A DNA stretch of 9,992 bases from Candidatus Zixiibacteriota bacterium (GTDB taxonomy: Bacteria > Zixibacteria > MSB-5A5 > GN15 > FEB-12). Location: positions 1-9,992 of the forward strand of contig QNAG01000093.1 of NCBI GenBank assembly GCA_003641415.1. The letters run 5' to 3'. Position numbers and translations under genes: made by a program. Below the pieces are notes generated by a model that saw only the letters and a program-made list of their open reading frames with translations, was not told the DNA's origin and searched no databases. Of the stretch, positions 7,734 through 9,992 are shown in pieces. The number at the start of each line of letters is the position of its first letter. Position 1 is the stretch's first letter.

Positions 7734-7812
7734 AAAAAATAACCAAACTTCAACTTTCAAAAATAGAACTCTTTATGAATCAAAACAGCTTAAAAAAATA
7801 TAAGTTACAATA

Positions 7813-8415
7813 GATGGCGGCACATCGAGTCAGCAGAATCCTACTCATGTCTATAATACTTCAAGTGTTTATACTGTCACACTGACAGCCGGTAACTATT
7901 GTGGTACCGATGACACAGTCATGACGGGTCTTATTAGCGCATCTTGTGAAATTGTTGCAGGATTCACAGCTAACGTGACCACTGGCCAGCCACCTTTATA
8001 TGTAACTTTCTATGACAGATCTGTTCCCAATTACTCGGGGAACTATTACCTGTGGGATTTTGGCGACGGTACGACATCATACTCTCTCATGAACGCCATT
8101 CACTGCTATGAAGACTATGGTAAATATTCCGTATCGTTGACCGTTGGGTTGCCTTGTGGAGCGATCGATGATACGGTAATGGTGAATTATATTGTAGTAA
8201 CCTGCTGTGAGATTCGTGGCGATGTTGACCATAGCGGTGGTATAGATGCGGCTGACCTGACTTATCTTGTTGCTTATCTGTTTACTGGTGGTCCACATCC
8301 GTCATGCGATAAGGAAGGTGATGTTGATGGCAGTGATGGAATAGATGTCGCTGACTTGACTTATCTGGTAGCTTATTTGTTCACAGGTGGCCAGCCACCG
8401 CCACCGTGTCCGTAA
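7813..8415 (+). pseudogene. 5'-truncated PKD and dockerin-like repeat protein (surface/secreted)
   Basis: The frame is open from 7804 to the stop at 8413-8415, but family similarity begins exactly at 7813. There DGGTSSQQNPTHVY is the second half of the PKD motif WDFGDGGTSSxxNPxHxY, whose WDFG part is replaced by unrelated VTI and, at 7801, a stop codon. The partial first PKD runs to about 7920. A complete second PKD follows (about 7960-8205) with YLWDFGDGTTSYS and the ending YSVSLTV. The tail holds two 33-residue dockerin-like units with calcium-loop pattern DxDxSxGIDxxD, ending in PPPPCP. PKD domains are beta-sandwich spacers of extracellular proteins; such C-terminal repeats often act in anchoring or sorting. 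The ATG at 7921 lies inside a beta strand with no ribosome site, so I do not take it as a start. The front of the gene and any signal peptide are missing, so this is a remnant or an assembly-broken gene. Confidence 0.8.
8221..8403 (+). repeat. Two dockerin-like 99-bp coding repeats
   Basis: Units start at 8221 and 8320, 99 bases apart (33 residues). Both code GDVDxSxGIDxADLTYLVAYLFTGG followed by a Pro/Cys-rich end; the two differ mainly at synonymous positions. Each contains an EF-hand-like loop, D-V-D-x-S-x-G-I-D-x-x-D, expected to bind calcium. Confidence 0.85.
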
Positions 8416-8447
8416 GAACTACATTTAGACATAATAATAAATAGGAA

Positions 8448-8476
8448 CGGCCACTTCTCACAACGAGGAGTAGCCG
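8448..8476. terminator. Hairpin between convergent genes, possible bidirectional terminator
   Basis: CGGCCACTTCTC (8448-8459) and GAGGAGTAGCCG (8465-8476) pair over 12 positions around a 5-base loop. There is one wobble and one mismatch on either strand. The hairpin starts 33 bases after the PKD gene stop and faces the convergent SPOR gene. Flanks are T-containing but without a clean T-run (CTCATTTAT on plus, TTCCTATTTATT on minus), so efficiency is uncertain. Confidence 0.5.
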
Positions 8477-8551
8477 CTCTCATTTATATCCATCCTGTAT
8501 CAAACCGAGACAAAAACAGATAACAACATATCCAAAACCGTAACTACCTCT

Positions 8552-9034
8552 TTATTGTGTAACCAAGTCAACCCAAGCTACAATCGAGTATTTATCAAGC
8601 AACTCAACTTTCAGAGCTCTGGCTTCCTGTAAACTTTCAAATTGTCCCACACGAACCCGGTAGTATAGTTGACCATCAACAGTCTTGTTTGTCACATACG
8701 GATCATAGCCTCTATCCCGATATACTTCAACCAGATGTTGAGCGTACGCCCGCGATTCACATCCTGCCACCTGCACTGTATAACCTGTTCCGGTTGGTCC
8801 CTCAGGAAGAGGTTCCAGCTCGATTTCTTCGGGGATAGCCCGGGCATCCATCGCCTGGTTATTTTCCATTCCCAGGGTATCTGTCAGTGCAACGCTATCA
8901 ACAGCTGAATCACCACCTGCAGACTCTGCAAGCATTTCCTGTTCGAGTTGAGCTACTTCTTCTTTCTTTTTGGAGCAACTCAATGTTAGCAAAACAGCCA
9001 AAACAATAATTCCCAGTATACCAAGATATCTCAT
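8552..9034 (-). CDS. SPOR-domain lipoprotein
   Basis: A 160-residue exported protein. Residues 1-19 are a signal peptide with a hydrophobic core, ending in LTLSC with C20 as the lipidation site. The residue after Cys is Ser, which by the usual rule would favour outer-membrane placement. A charged KKKEE stretch and an acidic, Pro-containing linker (about 25-82) follow. Residues about 84-158 form a SPOR domain (GYTVQVAGCESRAYAQHL, then YYRVRVGQFESLQEA), the fold that binds glycan strands stripped of stem peptides at division septa. The likely role is therefore a small envelope protein tethering the outer membrane to peptidoglycan during cell-wall remodelling. The ATG at 9034 has a strong GGAGG at 9039-9043. 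It is a single gene, divergent from the PLP enzyme. The precise role is not shown by the sequence. Confidence 0.92.
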   Translation of the reverse strand: MRYLGILGIIVLAVLLTLSCSKKKEEVAQLEQEMLAESAGGDSAVDSVALTDTLGMENNQAMDARAIPEEIELEPLPEGPTGTGYTVQVAGCESRAYAQHLVEVYRDRGYDPYVTNKTVDGQLYYRVRVGQFESLQEARALKVELLDKYSIVAWVDLVTQ

Positions 9035-9238
9035 TTTACCTCCATAATACCAAACAACAGAGTGGACACTATCTACTTAGTATTCCATTACTGATTTATT
9101 TAACAAATCTTTATCCGCTTGATAGTAACTGGCTCGCTGGTACTATGTCAACATAAAAGCCATCAATTTCCCCAAACTAAAACATTGAGTTTTGTATAAC
9201 AATTAGGTAGCATAGTATATAGTAAAAGAAAGGAAGAA

Positions 9239-9992
9239 ATGCGCCTATACGAAGACATTACACAACTTATTGGACATACGCCATTAGTCCGTTTGCGAAC
9301 TGGTATTCCCGTTGAGGGACCAAGAGCATACGTAAAGCTTGAGTTTTATAATCCAAGCGGTTCCCTGAAAGATCGGATGACATATTATATTATCAAAAGT
9401 GCGCTGGCCGATGGTCGCCTTCATCCCGGTGACACGGTCATTGATAATACGTCGGGGAATACCGGTTCTGCTTTGGCTATGGTTGCCCGCCATTACGGCT
9501 TACGGGCAATAGTAACTACTCCGGAAAAGACCAGCAAAGAAAAGATCGACCTTATGAAATCATACGGCGCGGAAGTTATCATTACACCGGAAACCGTAAG
9601 GCATGATGATCCGCGCGGTTTTTGGGCCGTAGCTCGCAAGCTGGCAAAAGAACATGGATACTTTGATCTCGATCAGTATGATAGTCAGGATAATGTAAAA
9701 TCTCATTACATGACAACAGGGCCGGAGATATGGGAAGATACAGAAGGGCAGGTGACACACTTTATAGCCGGTATCGGCACGGGTGGCACTTTCTCCGGTG
9801 TTGCACGTTTTCTTAAAGAGCAGAACCCGAACCTGAAAGCGATTGCTGTTGATCCTGAAGGATCAGTATTTGCAGATTATATTCGAGATCATCGTGAAAT
9901 TATCGGCCAACCTTATAGAGTAGAAGGCATTGGTTCTGATGTTATAACAAAAGCGTTGCACACCGAATTGGTCGATACTGTCATCACTGTAT
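9239..9992 (+). CDS. Cysteine synthase / cystathionine beta-synthase family PLP enzyme (3' end outside window)
   Basis: The first 251 residues of a fold-type II PLP enzyme, open to the right edge. Family members join a serine-derived aminoacrylate with sulfide (cysteine synthase) or homocysteine (cystathionine beta-synthase) in the cytoplasm. Visible: the entry motif IGHTPLVRL (11-19), the PLP lysine in NPSGSLKDR (K44), the substrate loop TSGNTG (71-76), DQYDSQDN (145-152), HYMTTGPEIW (156-165), and the phosphate-binding GTGGT (180-184). The motif DPEGS after the Rossmann-like strand resembles cystathionine beta-synthases, while TTGPEIW resembles cysteine synthases, so the exact reaction is left open. 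ATG 9239 follows AAAGGAAGA with normal spacing and begins right before the conserved N-terminal motif. Any C-terminal CBS pair would be outside the window. The 204-base spacer to the SPOR gene must hold both promoters, but I see no convincing -35/-10 pair. Confidence 0.95.
   Translation, partial: MRLYEDITQLIGHTPLVRLRTGIPVEGPRAYVKLEFYNPSGSLKDRMTYYIIKSALADGRLHPGDTVIDNTSGNTGSALAMVARHYGLRAIVTTPEKTSKEKIDLMKSYGAEVIITPETVRHDDPRGFWAVARKLAKEHGYFDLDQYDSQDNVKSHYMTTGPEIWEDTEGQVTHFIAGIGTGGTFSGVARFLKEQNPNLKAIAVDPEGSVFADYIRDHREIIGQPYRVEGIGSDVITKALHTELVDTVITV

Larger units (their letters stand above)
6520..7812. other. AT-rich block of atypical composition
   Basis: Base composition drops sharply across this stretch; many 60-base lines hold only 13-18 G+C, against 25-30 in the neighbouring genes. 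Codons in the enclosed gene are dominated by AAA, AAT, ATT and TTA. The right edge is sharp: at 7813 the sequence returns to normal composition in the middle of a PKD motif. The left edge is gradual, somewhere between the trkA start and about 6710. No transposase, integrase, tRNA or long terminal repeat is visible. The block is either transferred DNA or an assembly join. Confidence 0.6.

Noticed and set aside
7814..7885. Short ATG frame (MAAHRVSRIL...) at the PKD junction
   Set aside because: Only 23 codons, no ribosome site, and it is in a different frame from the clear PKD coding sequence.
7921..8415. Treating ATG 7921 as the real start of a 164-residue protein
   Set aside because: PKD homology continues in frame upstream to 7813, the Met lies inside a domain strand, and there is neither a ribosome site nor a signal peptide.
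9035..9238. Candidate -10 boxes (TATAAC, TATAGT, TATTAT) in the divergent spacer
   Set aside because: None has a credible -35 hexamer at 16-18 bases, so no promoter was called although promoters must exist here.

Overview
The window looks like bacterial chromosome from an uncultivated, probably Gram-negative lineage. The best taxonomic hint is the C-terminal pair of dockerin-like repeats at 8221-8403 (GDVDxSxGIDxADLTYLVAYLFTGG), a style I associate with FCB-type candidate phyla, Zixibacteria in particular. That placement is inference. The SecA tail, the Trk potassium system, the SPOR lipoprotein and the PLP enzyme are ordinary bacterial housekeeping genes.

Layout. 1-2025 (+) is the C-terminal two thirds of secA, running in from beyond the left edge. 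It converges on 2204-2827 (-), a histone-H1-like lysine-rich tail joined to a SWIB domain, which has its own rho-independent terminator at 2149-2176. Next comes a minus-strand cluster read right to left: trkA (5155-6513), trkH (3541-5142, 12 bases after trkA), then a decayed metallophosphoesterase (3042-3539). trkA and trkH together form a K+ uptake system: TrkH is the membrane pore and TrkA is its cytoplasmic nucleotide-binding gate.

6711-7733 (-) is a geranylgeranyl-reductase-family flavoprotein in a strikingly AT-rich block, estimated by eye at around 30% GC against mid-40s elsewhere. The block ends abruptly at about 7812. At 7813, homology to a PKD domain starts in mid-motif, so 7813-8415 (+) is the 5'-truncated tail of a PKD plus dockerin-like surface or secreted protein. 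Either a foreign segment has replaced the front of that gene, or the contig is chimeric there. This is the part of the window most worth checking.

A hairpin at 8448-8476 separates that fragment from a convergent SPOR-domain lipoprotein (8552-9034, -). Across a 204-base divergent spacer, a cysteine synthase / cystathionine beta-synthase family gene (9239-9992, +) runs off the right edge.

I see no tRNA, rRNA, CRISPR array, transposase or recognisable defence system. I do not see a convincing new multi-gene system. The notable items are the AT-rich flavoprotein block with its broken neighbour, the metallophosphoesterase with an internal deletion, and the SWIB-histone-like protein.
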